DNA of 64,000 nucleotides from Ruegeria aquimaris (GCF_025751555.1 NZ_JAOWLB010000021.1:1-64000); one strand, 5' to 3'. Shown: positions 42,717-52,165, numbered from the stretch's first letter. Notes: generated from the sequence alone by a model not told the origin. Numbers and translations are program-made.

Positions 42717-43471
42717 CGATGATCAAGCACCCCAAGCGGCATCTGATCCTGCCCGGCGTGCAGAACCTGCGCGATCTGGGCGGGTATCCGACGGCTGACG
42801 GCAAGCTGACGCGCTGGCGGCGGGTGCTGCGCGGCGACGGGCTGCACCGGATCACGGCAGAGGGGCTGGATGCGCTGGGGAGTGAGGGGCTGACCTCGGT
42901 CATCGACCTGAGGTCGGCGGCGGAACTGGCCGAGGAGCCGAACCCCTACCTTGGGCATCCCGACGTGCTGTTCCATCACCAGCCGGTCTATGACGATCTG
43001 GCGCCCACGATGCAGCGCATCCGGGCGGGCGATCACGACGATCCGCTGGTGCCGTTCTATCTGACGGCGCTGATCGAGCGGGGCGAGGCGGTGCGCGCGG
43101 TGCTGGCGCGGATTGCTGTGGCGCCGAAAGGGGCGGTGCTGTTTCACTGCACTGCCGGCAAGGACCGGACAGGGATCATCGCGGCGCTGCTGTTGGGTAC
43201 GGCGGGGGTGGAGCGCGAGACCATCCTGGCCGATTACGCGCTGACCGGCGAGTTCATCGCGGCGCTGGTCGAGGAGCTGCTGGAACGCACGCGCCAGAAC
43301 GGCGGCGATGCCGAGGCGCATGCCCGGTTCCTGGCCTGCGCGCCGCCAACCATGGCGGCGATGCTGGACCATATCGACCGGCGGCACGGCTCGATTGCGG
43401 GCTACCTGAAGGATATCGGGTTGGAGCCCGGCGATATCTCGGCCCTGCGCGAGCGGCTGCTGATGGGGTAG
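42713..43471 (+). CDS. Tyrosine phosphatase-like protein (Y_phosphatase3)
   Basis: A 252-residue protein tyrosine/serine phosphatase-fold enzyme. The P-loop HCTAGKDRTG contains the nucleophilic cysteine and arginine (CX5R with Lys and Asp, typical of the lipid- and inositol-active branch). NLRDLGGYPTADGKLTRWRRVLRGDGLH is the N-terminal signature of this family. No signal peptide. It is the last gene of the ABC importer operon, starting inside the phosphoesterase stop. Confidence 0.9.
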   Translation: MTMIKHPKRHLILPGVQNLRDLGGYPTADGKLTRWRRVLRGDGLHRITAEGLDALGSEGLTSVIDLRSAAELAEEPNPYLGHPDVLFHHQPVYDDLAPTMQRIRAGDHDDPLVPFYLTALIERGEAVRAVLARIAVAPKGAVLFHCTAGKDRTGIIAALLLGTAGVERETILADYALTGEFIAALVEELLERTRQNGGDAEAHARFLACAPPTMAAMLDHIDRRHGSIAGYLKDIGLEPGDISALRERLLMG

Positions 43472-43772
43472 GGCGGCCAATCCGCGGACTGGCTGCCAGC
43501 GGCGGTGCATCCGAATGCGAGGTTTTTCAGCGGGTTTGTAACAGGGACACGCCGCGACGGGACTTTGGCCCCATCGTTGTTTGACAGGCGGGTATGCATC
43601 AACGTTTCGTATTCCCAGTTCGAATGGGGGAGAGTCTCTGGCCGTAGAAGCGACATTTGATGAATAAGCTTACGGACCCTTGGCGGATCGTTAGGCTTGG
43701 CACAGATGTGATGCTTGGTCGGGTGCGAAAGATGCGGGTCAGTTTGCCTCTCGCCTTTCGGTGAAGGAAGAG
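43472..43772. other. 301-bp gene-free stretch
   Basis: An imperfect dyad at 43472-43497 (GGCGGCCAATCC/GCGGACTGGCTGCC arms) follows the phosphatase stop directly and may end the ABC operon, but it lacks a T-tract. The rest (43500-43770) is less GC rich and shows no convincing gene or structured element. It should hold the promoter of the DUF900 lipoprotein gene. Confidence 0.5.
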
Positions 43773-44942
43773 ATGGACGACGACATGATCATTGCAATCC
43801 AAGTCCGCAAGAACCTGATGCACCAAACGACACGCACCGTTTCGGGATTGCGCTGGCTGTTGGGGATCACGGCCGCATTGGTCTTGGTGTCCTGTTCGCC
43901 GCCGCCGGAACTTATCGGTGTCGACAATCCCAAGGTCCCGGTCGCAACGGTGCAAGCGGCGACCAAACACAAGATCTTTCTGATGACCACGCGGCAGCAG
44001 ACCGAAACCGTGGGCGCCCTGTTTTCCGATCAGCGCGCGCCGGAGCTTGGACTTGCCTCGGTACAGGTTTCAATCCCGCCGACGCATGTTGTCGGCGAGT
44101 TGGAACGGGCGAAGAGACTGCCGCCGGACCCCAGAACCGAATTTGCGGTCGTCGAACCGACCGTCTACGCGTCGGACGACGCCTTTGTCGCTTCGCTCAA
44201 TCGGGAGCTGGCGAAAATCCCGAGAGGACACCGGGATATCCTGTTTTTCGTGCATGGATACAACAATACCACCAGCGATGCCGTCTTGCGGCTGGCCCAG
44301 TTCGTCGAGGATAGCGGTTTTCAGGGAGTTCCGGTGCTTTTCGACTGGGCTTCGGCGGCACGGTTGACGCGCTATGTCTACGATTTGAACAGTGCGCTGA
44401 TTGCGCGACCGCGATTTCCGGAAATCGCTGCAATCATGGCCCGGACCAACGCCGAAGGATACGACATCCTGGCCCATTCCATGGGTGCATTCCTGACCAT
44501 GGAGGCGATGAAGGACGCCGTGCAAACCGGCAGGTTCAACGCAACCGGCCGGCTGCGGACCATCATATTAGCCTCGCCGGATATCGACCTGGACTTGTTT
44601 CGATCTCAGCTGGAACAGATCGACACGAAATTCGACCGGTTCTTTGTTCTGTTGTCAGAGGACGACAGCGCCTTGAGCATCTCGCGCAGGATTGCCGGTG
44701 GCGTGCCACGGGTGGGCGCATCGAACATTGACGAACTGGCCAAGCTTGGGGTTATCGCCATTGATCTGTCAAAGATCAGCGATTCAAGCTCGGGGAGCCA
44801 TTCCAAGTTTGCGGGATCTCCGGAAGTCGTGCAATTGATCGGCCACGGGTTGAACGACAAAAGCCGCTTTGACCGGAACCAGCGGGCGACACGGCTGGGC
44901 GATGTTCTTGGGGGGCTTCCGATTATGGTCGCATTCGAATGA
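43773..44942 (+). CDS. DUF900 alpha/beta-hydrolase lipoprotein
   Basis: A protein of about 389 residues with a hydrophobic N-terminal segment and lipobox LVSC around residue 41 (LVLVSCSPPPEL), so a lipid-anchored envelope protein. The hydrolase core shows FFVHGYNNTTSDAVLRLAQF, the oxyanion segment, and ILAHSMGAFLTMEA with the nucleophilic serine; LASPDIDLDLF gives the likely acid. Substrate unknown. The start is uncertain (GTG 43761, ATG 43773 or ATG 43785); AAGGAAG lies in this region. GC content looks lower than in the neighbouring operons. Confidence 0.75.
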   Translation: MDDDMIIAIQVRKNLMHQTTRTVSGLRWLLGITAALVLVSCSPPPELIGVDNPKVPVATVQAATKHKIFLMTTRQQTETVGALFSDQRAPELGLASVQVSIPPTHVVGELERAKRLPPDPRTEFAVVEPTVYASDDAFVASLNRELAKIPRGHRDILFFVHGYNNTTSDAVLRLAQFVEDSGFQGVPVLFDWASAARLTRYVYDLNSALIARPRFPEIAAIMARTNAEGYDILAHSMGAFLTMEAMKDAVQTGRFNATGRLRTIILASPDIDLDLFRSQLEQIDTKFDRFFVLLSEDDSALSISRRIAGGVPRVGASNIDELAKLGVIAIDLSKISDSSSGSHSKFAGSPEVVQLIGHGLNDKSRFDRNQRATRLGDVLGGLPIMVAFE

Positions 44943-45022
44943 AGCCATTTCCGGCTGGCGACGCTCCCTGGTTGCGGATAGCGCCGACTGTTTGATTGAT
45001 CGGTGATCTGGGCATGTTTAAC

Positions 45023-46951
45023 CTACGCCCTCTTCTCCCCGATCTTCGCCACGCCCAGCACCTCCAGAACCTTGGTCTCGATCTGGGGGGCGTTCATGCC
45101 TGCGATGGCGTACATGTCCTCGGGGCTGGACTGGTCGATGAACGTATCGGGCAGGACCATCGAGCGGAATTTGAGCCCGTGGTCGAAGACGCCTTCGTCC
45201 GAGAGCAGTTGTGCCACGTGGCTGCCGAAGCCGCCGACGGCGCCTTCTTCGATGGTGATCAGCGCTTCGTGGTCGTGAGCCAGTTGCAGGATCAGGTCAC
45301 GGTCGAGCGGTTTGGCGAAGCGGGCGTCGGCGATGGTCGGGGTGATCCCCTTGGCGGCCAGCGCCTCGGCGGCCTTTTGAACCTCGGCCAGCCGGGTGCC
45401 GAAGGAGAGGAGCGCGACGCGGGCGCCTTTCCGGATCATCCGGCCCTTGCCGATCTCCAGCACCTTGCCCTGTTCGGGCATCTCGACGCCCACGCCCTCG
45501 CCGCGCGGATAGCGGAAAGCGATCGGGCCGTCGTCATGGGCGGCGGCGGTGGCGACCATGTGCACCAGTTCGGCCTCGTCGGCGGCGGCCATGACCACCA
45601 TGCCGGGCAGGTTGGCCAGATAGGCGATGTCGAAGCTGCCCGCATGGGTGGCGCCGTCGGCGCCGACCAGCCCGGCGCGGTCGATGGCGAAACGGACCGG
45701 CAGGCGCTGGATCGCGACGTCATGCACGACCTGATCGTAGCCGCGTTGCAGGAAGGTCGAATACATCGCGCAGAAGGGTTTCAGCCCGCCTGCCGCCAGC
45801 GCGGCGGAGAAGGTCACGCCATGCTGTTCGGCGATGCCCACGTCGAAACAGCGCGAGGGGTAGCGTTCGGCAAAGAGGTTCAGCCCGGTGCCGTCGGGCA
45901 TGGCGGCGGTGACGGCGACGATCTTGTCGTCGCGGGCGGCCTGATCGACCAGCGCCTTGCCAAAGACCGAGGTATAGGAGGGCGCGTTTGACGGCGCCTT
46001 TTTCTGCTCGCCCGTCACCACGTCGAATTTGGCGGTGGCGTGGCCCCGGTCGCGGGCACGTTCGGCGGGGGCATAACCCTTGCCCTTTTTCGTCAGCACA
46101 TGCAGCAGGATCGGGCCGGTGGCGCGCGCCTTGATGGTGCGCAGGACCGGCAGGAGCTGGTGCATGTCATGCCCGTCGATGGGGCCGATATAGGAAAACC
46201 CCAACTCCTCGAACAGGGTGCCGCCGACGGCCATGCCCTTGAGCATTTCCTTGGCGCGCTTGGCGCCCTCGCGGAAGGGTTCGGGCAGGAGCGAGACCGC
46301 GCCCTTGGCGGCGGCTTTCAGCTCCTGGAACGGGGCCTCGGCATAGAGGCGGGAGAGGTAGTTCGACAGCGCGCCGACCGGCGGGGCGATCGACATTTCA
46401 TTGTCGTTGAGGATGACGATGAGGCGCTTCTTCAGGTGGCCCGCGTTGTTCATCGCCTCGAAAGCCATGCCGGCGGACATGGAACCGTCGCCGATCACGG
46501 CAATGGCGTCGCCCAGCCCTTCGGGCGTCACGCCGCCCAGGTCGCGGGCGACGGCAAAGCCGAGGGCTGCACTGATCGAGGTGGAGCTATGGGCAGCGCC
46601 AAACGGGTCGTAGGGCGACTCGGAGCGTTTGGTGAAGCCCGAAAGACCATCCTTCATCCGCAGTGTGCGGATGCGGTCGCGGCGTTCGGTCAGGATCTTG
46701 TGCGGGTAACACTGGTGGCCGACATCCCAGATCACCTTGTCGCGCGGGGTGTCGAACACCGCGTGCAGCGCCACGGTCAGTTCCACCACGCCCAGACCCG
46801 CGCCCAGGTGGCCGCCGGTGACCGAGACGGCCGAGACGGTCTCGGCCCGAAGCTCGCCCGCGAGCTGGGTGAGCTGCGCGTCGGAGAACCGTTTCAGGTC
46901 CGCCGGACGGGTCACCTGGTCGAGAAGCGGGGTATGCGGGCGGTCAGACAT
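45023..46951 (-). CDS. dxs: 1-deoxy-D-xylulose-5-phosphate synthase
   Basis: A 642-residue thiamine diphosphate enzyme that joins pyruvate and glyceraldehyde 3-phosphate, the entry to the MEP isoprenoid pathway. [29 protein letters not shown] and [16 protein letters not shown] are the ThDP and metal binding segments. [17 protein letters not shown] holds the catalytic glutamate. AAAGGA precedes the ATG. Last gene of the deacetylase-xseB-ispA-dxs operon, 15 bases after ispA. Confidence 0.97.
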   Translation of the reverse strand: MSDRPHTPLLDQVTRPADLKRFSDAQLTQLAGELRAETVSAVSVTGGHLGAGLGVVELTVALHAVFDTPRDKVIWDVGHQCYPHKILTERRDRIRTLRMKDGLSGFTKRSESPYDPFGAAHSSTSISAALGFAVARDLGGVTPEGLGDAIAVIGDGSMSAGMAFEAMNNAGHLKKRLIVILNDNEMSIAPPVGALSNYLSRLYAEAPFQELKAAAKGAVSLLPEPFREGAKRAKEMLKGMAVGGTLFEELGFSYIGPIDGHDMHQLLPVLRTIKARATGPILLHVLTKKGKGYAPAERARDRGHATAKFDVVTGEQKKAPSNAPSYTSVFGKALVDQAARDDKIVAVTAAMPDGTGLNLFAERYPSRCFDVGIAEQHGVTFSAALAAGGLKPFCAMYSTFLQRGYDQVVHDVAIQRLPVRFAIDRAGLVGADGATHAGSFDIAYLANLPGMVVMAAADEAELVHMVATAAAHDDGPIAFRYPRGEGVGVEMPEQGKVLEIGKGRMIRKGARVALLSFGTRLAEVQKAAEALAAKGITPTIADARFAKPLDRDLILQLAHDHEALITIEEGAVGGFGSHVAQLLSDEGVFDHGLKFRSMVLPDTFIDQSSPEDMYAIAGMNAPQIETKVLEVLGVAKIGEKRA

Positions 46952-46966
46952 GGTGTCCTTTGCGGT

Positions 46967-47833
46967 TCAGTTCTCGCGCGCAATAACGAAGTGGGCGGCT
47001 TCCTTCAAGGTTTCGGCGCGGGCGCCATAGGGGGCGAGGGCATCGCAGGCCTGCTCGACAAGGTCGCGGGCGCGGCTCTTGGCGGCGTCGAGACCCAGGA
47101 GCGAGACAAAGGTGGCCTTGCCCGCGCTGGCGTCCTTTTGCAGCCGCTTGCCCGCCTTTTCAGCATCGCCTTCGACATCCAAGATGTCGTCGGCGATCTG
47201 GAAAGCAAGCCCAAGCGCGCGGGCATATTGGCGCAAGGGGGCCGGGTCGGCCCCACCCAGCACGGCACCGGCAGCGGCGGACCATTCGATCAGCGCGCCG
47301 GTCTTGCCCGCCTGAAGGTGGGTGATCTGGTCCAGTGTCAGCGGTTCGGGCGCGGTTTCGGCGGCGATGTCCAGCGCCTGACCCAGCACCATGCCGCGCG
47401 CGCCCGCTGCCTGTGCCAGCGTGAGCGCCAGGGTGGCGCGGACCTCGGCGCTGCCTGTCTCGGGGCGGGTGCAGAGTTCGAAAGCCAGCGAATGCAGCGC
47501 GTCGCCAGCGAGAACTGCGGTGCCCTCGTCCCATTTCACATGGGCGGTGGGGCGGCCCCGGCGCAGGTCGTCGTCGTCCATGCAGGGCAGGTCGTCATGC
47601 ACCAGGCTGTAGGCATGCAGTGCCTCGATGGCAGTGGCGGGCCAGATCGCGCGGGCCTCGTCCACATCATGCAACCGGGCGCTTTCCAGCACCAGAAAGC
47701 CGCGCAGGCGCTTGCCGCCCTCGGTGGTCCAGGCCATGGCGCGGGTGATGTCGAGCGGCTCCAGCGCGCCCAGCACAGTGTCGAAACTGCGCTGGATCAG
47801 CGCGGCGTCCTGCGCCAGCCTTTCGCCGAACAT
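46967..47833 (-). CDS. ispA: Short-chain polyprenyl diphosphate synthase (farnesyl-PP synthase)
   Basis: A 288-residue trans-prenyltransferase making farnesyl diphosphate from DMAPP/IPP units. The first aspartate-rich motif is in HDDLPCMDDDDLRRGRPT and the second in FQIADDILDVEGD; GGKRLRGFLVLES is the IPP-binding region. Small residues before the first motif would allow a C15 product. It starts two bases after the xseB stop, in line with dxs, which supplies the isoprenoid building blocks. Confidence 0.93.
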   Translation of the reverse strand: MFGERLAQDAALIQRSFDTVLGALEPLDITRAMAWTTEGGKRLRGFLVLESARLHDVDEARAIWPATAIEALHAYSLVHDDLPCMDDDDLRRGRPTAHVKWDEGTAVLAGDALHSLAFELCTRPETGSAEVRATLALTLAQAAGARGMVLGQALDIAAETAPEPLTLDQITHLQAGKTGALIEWSAAAGAVLGGADPAPLRQYARALGLAFQIADDILDVEGDAEKAGKRLQKDASAGKATFVSLLGLDAAKSRARDLVEQACDALAPYGARAETLKEAAHFVIAREN

Positions 47834-47835
47834 GG

Positions 47836-48078
47836 TCAGAGACCTTCGACCGGCTTGGTGCCCGTCGGCTGGCCATTACTGTCGAGCGTGATGGCGGCAA
47901 CCTTTTCCTCGGCGCGCTTGAGCTCGTCCTCGCAGCGTTTTTTCAGCGCCGCGCCGCGTTCGTAGAGCGCGATGGACTGATCCAGCGCCACATCGCCGCG
48001 TTCAAGCTGGCCGACCACGGTTTCCAGCTCTTTCATCGCCTGTTCAAAGCTCATCTGGTCGACGGGGGTCTCGGTCAT
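47836..48078 (-). CDS. xseB: Exodeoxyribonuclease VII small subunit
   Basis: An 80-residue helical subunit of ExoVII, which degrades single-stranded DNA. SFEQAMKELETVVGQLERGDVALDQSIALYERG is the whole family signature, of which SFEQAMKELE and LERGDV are the most telling. The large subunit XseA is not in the window. The ATG overlaps the deacetylase stop by four bases; xseB-ispA-dxs is a common arrangement in alphaproteobacteria. Confidence 0.93.
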   Translation of the reverse strand: MTETPVDQMSFEQAMKELETVVGQLERGDVALDQSIALYERGAALKKRCEDELKRAEEKVAAITLDSNGQPTGTKPVEGL

Positions 48079-49001
48079 GTCGCGGCCTTTATCAATTCCT
48101 GTACATGCGCGCGCGTGGCGGCGGCGAGGGCGTTCAGATCATAACCGCCTTCGAGAGTCGAGACGATACGGCCCTGGCACAGCTCTTGCGCCAATGCGCA
48201 CAGCTCGGCGGTAAGCCAAGCGAAATCTGCGGTGGACCAGTTCAGGTTGGCCAATGGGTCGTCCTGATGGGCGTCGAACCCGGCCGAGATGATGATAAGC
48301 TCGGGCTTGAAGGCACGCAGGCGCGGGAAGGCCTGGGCCGTGTAGGCCGCGCGCATCTCGGCGCCGCCGGTGCCGGGGGCCAGCGGGATATTGACGATCT
48401 GGCCGTGGGCGCCATCCTCGTCCGGGCGGCCCGAGCCGGGCCAGAGCGGCATCTGCTGGCTGGTGATCAGCAGCGCGCGCGCCTCGTCCCACAAGAGGTC
48501 CTGGGTACCGTTGCCATGGTGCACGTCGAAATCCACCACCGCCACACGGCGCAATCCGTGATGGTCGAGCGCGTGTTTCGCGGCGAGCGCGGCATTGCCG
48601 AAGAGGCAAAAGCCCATCGCGGTTTCGCGTTCGGCGTGGTGTCCCGGCGGGCGGATGGCGCAAAAGGCGTTCTGCACCTCGCCGCCCAGCACCATGTCGA
48701 CGGCGCGCACCACCGCGCCTGCGGCACGAAAGGCGGCATCGACCGAACCGGGCGACAGGAAGGTGTCGCCGTCGATCTGGGTGAACCCCTGGTCGGGCCG
48801 GGCATCGCGGATATCGGCGATGTAGCCTGCGGGATGGATGCGCAGCAGGTCGTCTTCGGCGGCCAGCGGCGCGGTGACGCGGCGCAGGTCGAGCGGTTCG
48901 AGGGCGTGAAGCACATGTTCGAGCCGGGCCACCCGCTCGGGGTGGCCGGTGGGGGTGACATGGTTCAGGCAGTCGGCATGGGTGATCAGGGCGGTTGTCA
49001 T
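48075..49001 (-). CDS. Histone deacetylase-family (acetoin utilisation AcuC-like) protein
   Basis: A 308-residue zinc amidohydrolase of the arginase-deacetylase fold. RPPGHHAERETAMGFC carries the catalytic His-His, VVDFDVHHGNGTQ and SAGFDAHQDDPLA the zinc aspartates and histidine. LEGGYD near the C-terminus carries the usual glycine-rich loop before the catalytic tyrosine. Bacterial substrates may be acetylpolyamines or acetyl-lysines. It heads the xseB-ispA-dxs operon. The ATG at 49001 is preferred to one 12 codons upstream. Confidence 0.92.
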   Translation of the reverse strand: MTTALITHADCLNHVTPTGHPERVARLEHVLHALEPLDLRRVTAPLAAEDDLLRIHPAGYIADIRDARPDQGFTQIDGDTFLSPGSVDAAFRAAGAVVRAVDMVLGGEVQNAFCAIRPPGHHAERETAMGFCLFGNAALAAKHALDHHGLRRVAVVDFDVHHGNGTQDLLWDEARALLITSQQMPLWPGSGRPDEDGAHGQIVNIPLAPGTGGAEMRAAYTAQAFPRLRAFKPELIIISAGFDAHQDDPLANLNWSTADFAWLTAELCALAQELCQGRIVSTLEGGYDLNALAAATRAHVQELIKAAT

Positions 49002-49056
49002 GGCGCGCACGCTAGCAACGCGCGGGCGGCTCTGCAAACGCTCTGTCCCCTCGGGC

Positions 49057-49839
49057 TCAGTTGATCGGCGCCAGAAGTTCGGGGGCGGTCACCAGTTGGC
49101 GCACGCCGTGGCTGTGATCCTCGTTGAACACGTTGCCCTTGGCGCCCCAGCGCTGGACCGAGCTGTAGGAGAGTTTCATGCATTCGGGCCGCACGCTCCA
49201 TGTCACCTGCATGGGCGAACAGACCTCTTGCGTGTAGCTGGGTCCGGTGGTGGAGCCGAGGAAGACCACGGGCTGACCGGTGCCCGAGGGCAGGGATTTG
49301 GGCTGGTGCAATCCGCCCGCCATATGGCCGTCATAGGCGAAGGTGCCGAAGTCGGCGGCGCTGTCGTCGTTGACGATCAGGAACACCTGCGATTCGACCC
49401 GCAGGGAGGGGTTGGTGCAGGCCTCCGAGAAGCAGGAACCCAGCGTCGGGCCGGGATCGACATCGCAGGTGGTATAGACCCAATGCACCTCGATCGTGTC
49501 GCCGGGTTTTACGCCGTGGAATGTCTCGTGCCCCTCGGGCGTGGCCAGTTCGGCGGCGGACAGGCTGTCGGTGCCATTGCATTTCCAGCCGCCATGTTCG
49601 CCCTCGCCACCGGGGAGCGAGAAACCGGGCCCCTTGTGTTCGGCATTGGTATGCGTGTGGATGTCGCAGAGGTTCATCGCGGAGGTTTCGGGCGCGTGGG
49701 GAAAGCTGACCGTGTTGGTGCCGATGGCGCTGGCGATGTCGCGGGGGGTTTGCGGGCCGAAGCCCTGACAGAGGGTCTGGGCGCTGGCGGGCAGGGCCAG
49801 CGACAGCAGGGCGAGAGACAGAAGGCTGGTGCGTTGCAT
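49057..49839 (-). CDS. Delta-class carbonic anhydrase-like secreted protein
   Basis: A 260-residue exported protein with a signal peptide (MQRTSLLSLALLSLALPASA, cleavage after residue 20). LCDIHTHTNAEHKGPGF contains three histidines in the spacing known from delta carbonic anhydrases of diatoms, and HPGDTIEV-like and HWVYTTCDVDPG sections also match. Cysteines in CNGTD, CFSEAC and CSPMQ could form disulfides. Expected role is extracytoplasmic CO2/bicarbonate exchange. It is monocistronic, next to the petR gene. Confidence 0.8.
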   Translation of the reverse strand: MQRTSLLSLALLSLALPASAQTLCQGFGPQTPRDIASAIGTNTVSFPHAPETSAMNLCDIHTHTNAEHKGPGFSLPGGEGEHGGWKCNGTDSLSAAELATPEGHETFHGVKPGDTIEVHWVYTTCDVDPGPTLGSCFSEACTNPSLRVESQVFLIVNDDSAADFGTFAYDGHMAGGLHQPKSLPSGTGQPVVFLGSTTGPSYTQEVCSPMQVTWSVRPECMKLSYSSVQRWGAKGNVFNEDHSHGVRQLVTAPELLAPIN

Positions 49840-49911
49840 GAATGGAACCCCGATTTAACGAATGGGGTAAGGTTATCACGAAAGTAGCGGTTCTTGGTGA
49901 AAAAGCCTGCG

Positions 49912-50613
49912 CTAGTCGGTCGCCAGCATATAGCCCGCGCCGCGCACGGTTTGCAGGTAGCGCGGCTGTTTCGGGTTCGGCTCGATCTTGCGGCGCAGGC
50001 GGGTGATCTGCACGTCGACCGCGCGCTCCTGGGCCTGGCCTCGGTCGCGGCCCAGTTCCTCGACCAGCTTGCTGCGGGAAAACGCCTCGCCGGGGCGGGC
50101 CGAGAAGATCTTCATCAGTTGGCTTTCGGTGGCAGTGAGGCGGACCAGTTGGTCACCCTGCCACATCTCGCCCCGCTCGATATCATAACGGATGGGACCC
50201 AGTTGCAGGAATTTCGGGGCGGCCTCCTGTGCCAGCGTTTCCGGTACGCGGCGCAGGATGGCGTTGATCCGGAGCAGGAGTTCGCGCGGCTCGAAGGGTT
50301 TGGCGAGATAGTCGTCGGCCCCGGCCTCGAGCCCCGCGATGCGGTGTTCGGTCTCCCCGCGCGCGGTGAGCAGCAGGATCGGGGTGGCGAGGGTTTCGCG
50401 CAGCGACCGGGTCAGGCTGACGCCATCCTCGCCCGGCATCATCACATCCATGACGATCAGGTCGAAGTCGAGACCCGAGAGCACCCGGCGCGCATGGGCG
50501 GCATCACGGGCGGCGGTCACGAGGAAGCCGTTGCGCATCAGGAATTTCTTGAGCAGGTCGCGGATACGCTCGTCGTCGTCGACGATCAGCAGATGGGAAT
50601 CGAGTGTGGTCAT
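49912..50613 (-). CDS. petR: OmpR-family response regulator PetR
   Basis: A 233-residue regulator. The receiver domain has LLIVDDDERIRDLL, the phosphoacceptor aspartate in LIVMDVMMPGEDG, and PILLLTARGETEHRI. The C-terminal winged helix includes TATESQLMKIFSARPGEAFSR and AVDVQITRLRRKIEPNPKQPRYLQTVRGAGYML. Rhodobacter capsulatus PetR is the best match by memory. Its ATG overlaps the MarR-type gene stop, as in the petP-petR pair; no histidine kinase gene is adjacent. Confidence 0.9.
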   Translation of the reverse strand: MTTLDSHLLIVDDDERIRDLLKKFLMRNGFLVTAARDAAHARRVLSGLDFDLIVMDVMMPGEDGVSLTRSLRETLATPILLLTARGETEHRIAGLEAGADDYLAKPFEPRELLLRINAILRRVPETLAQEAAPKFLQLGPIRYDIERGEMWQGDQLVRLTATESQLMKIFSARPGEAFSRSKLVEELGRDRGQAQERAVDVQITRLRRKIEPNPKQPRYLQTVRGAGYMLATD

Positions 50614-51122
50614 GTGGCGCTGTCCCGCAGGTTGGCGTAGGTGCGGCGCATCTCGCGGTCCATCATCGCCTCGAGCACCTGGCGGAACCCGGCGACGGCG
50701 TCGGGCCCGGCCTCTTTATAGGCGCTGCGCATGCGGATGCGCTGGGCGTCCGAGAGCTTGGATTCGAGCGCGGCGCCTTCGGGGGTCAGGAAGAGGTGCC
50801 GCTCGCGCTTGTCCTGGGTGCCGACCCGGCTTTCGACCAACCCGTCGGCGATCAGGGTGCGCAGGACCCGGTTGAGCGACTGTTTGGTGACTCCGAGGAT
50901 GGCCAGCAGGTTGTTCACCGTGGTGCCCGGCGCCCGGTTGATGAAGTGGATCGCCCGGTGATGGGCGCGGCCATAGGCCATTTCCGCCAGAATCCGGTCG
51001 GGATCGGCGGTAAAGCCGCGATAGGCGAAGAACATCGCCTCAATCCCCTGACGCAACTGCTCGTCGGTCAGGAACAGCAGGCTTTCGCCGCCAAAGCTTT
51101 GGGCGGGCCGCGCGTCGGACAT
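50610..51122 (-). CDS. petP: MarR-family regulator PetP
   Basis: A 170-residue winged-helix regulator. TVNNLLAILGVTKQSLNRVLRTLIADGLVES is the recognition helix region and VGTQDKRERHLFLTPEGA the wing. GAGG lies before ATG 51122. Coupled to petR by a four-base overlap. The divergent ilvE gene shares its upstream region, which has a seven-spaced dyad at 51154-51172. Confidence 0.88.
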   Translation of the reverse strand: MSDARPAQSFGGESLLFLTDEQLRQGIEAMFFAYRGFTADPDRILAEMAYGRAHHRAIHFINRAPGTTVNNLLAILGVTKQSLNRVLRTLIADGLVESRVGTQDKRERHLFLTPEGAALESKLSDAQRIRMRSAYKEAGPDAVAGFRQVLEAMMDREMRRTYANLRDSAT

Positions 51123-51153
51123 GATGTGCCTCTTCCTTGGTTCGGGGCAGCTT

Positions 51154-51172
51154 ATGTCAGTCTTGTTGACAT
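51154..51172. promoter_or_regulatory. Dyad overlapping the ilvE -35 box
   Basis: ATGTCA and TGACAT arms seven bases apart lie between petP and ilvE and overlap the TTGACA -35 of ilvE. A MarR-type dimer such as PetP is a plausible binder, which would couple petPR and ilvE control; this is inference. Confidence 0.4.
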
Positions 51173-51194
51173 TCCAATACGGAACAAGTATCGA
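51166..51194 (+). promoter_or_regulatory. Candidate ilvE promoter
   Basis: TTGACA (51166-51171), a 17-base spacer and TATCGA (51189-51194) form a sigma-70-type promoter 84 bases before the ilvE start. The -35 is a perfect consensus. Confidence 0.5.
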
Positions 51195-51277
51195 GTCGCA
51201 GTTTTTGCGCAACTTTGTGTCCGGATCGGACTTAAGCAGCGCAATTTTCGGAAAAGGCCTGGGCTGGAGGATGTGGC

Positions 51278-52144
51278 ATGGCGGCTTATGACGATCGCGA
51301 CGGCGTGATCTGGATGGATGGCGAGTTTGTTCCCTGGCGGGATGCCAAGGTGCATATCCTGACGCATGCGATGCATTACGCCAGTTCGGTGTTCGAGGGC
51401 GAGCGGGCCTATAACGGCAAGATCTTCAAGAGCCGCGAACATTCCGAGCGCCTGATCGCGAGCGCCCAGGCGCTGGACATGCCGATGCCCTATTCGGTGG
51501 ATCAGATCGAGGCGGCCAAGGAGGCGACGCTGAAGGCCAGCGGGCTGACGGACGCCTATGTGCGGGCGGTGGTCTGGCGCGGGTCGGGCGAGGATATGGG
51601 CGTGGCTTCGGCCCGCAACCCGGTGCGGATGGCGATCGCGGTCTGGCCCTGGGGCGCCTATTACGGCGATGCCAAGATGCAGGGCGCCAAGCTGGACATC
51701 GCGGAATGGAAGCGGCCCAGCCCCGAGACGATCCCGGTCCATGCCAAGGCGGCGGGTCTTTACATGATCTGCACCATCTCCAAGCACAAGGCCGAGGCCA
51801 AGGGGTGCTCGGACGCGCTGTTCATGGACTGGCGCGGCTATGTGGCCGAGGCGACCGGTGCCAACGTGTTCTTTGTCAAGGATGGCGAGGTGCATACGCC
51901 GCTGGCCGACTGCTTTCTGAACGGGATCACCCGGCAGACGGTGATCGGGATGCTCAAGGACAAGGGCATCACCGTGCACGAGCGCCGCATCAAGCCGGAA
52001 GAGATGGAAGGGTTCGAACAGTGCTGGCTGACCGGCACCGCCGCCGAGGTCACCCCGGTGGGCCAGATCGGTCCCTATACGTTCGAAGTGGGCCAGATGA
52101 CCCGCGATATCGCGGCGGAGTACGAGGCGCTGGTACGGGCGTAA
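51278..52144 (+). CDS. ilvE: Branched-chain amino acid aminotransferase
   Basis: A 288-residue fold-type IV PLP enzyme that transfers amino groups between glutamate and leucine, isoleucine or valine. The PLP lysine lies in PVHAKAAGLYM; HYASSVFEGERAYNGKIFKSREH is the family N-terminal signature; EATGANVFFVKDGEV and TPLADCFLNGITRQTVIGM follow in the usual order. Monocistronic, ended by a strong terminator. Confidence 0.94.
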   Translation: MAAYDDRDGVIWMDGEFVPWRDAKVHILTHAMHYASSVFEGERAYNGKIFKSREHSERLIASAQALDMPMPYSVDQIEAAKEATLKASGLTDAYVRAVVWRGSGEDMGVASARNPVRMAIAVWPWGAYYGDAKMQGAKLDIAEWKRPSPETIPVHAKAAGLYMICTISKHKAEAKGCSDALFMDWRGYVAEATGANVFFVKDGEVHTPLADCFLNGITRQTVIGMLKDKGITVHERRIKPEEMEGFEQCWLTGTAAEVTPVGQIGPYTFEVGQMTRDIAAEYEALVRA

Positions 52145-52165
52145 ATCGCGACCTGTTTATTGGGG

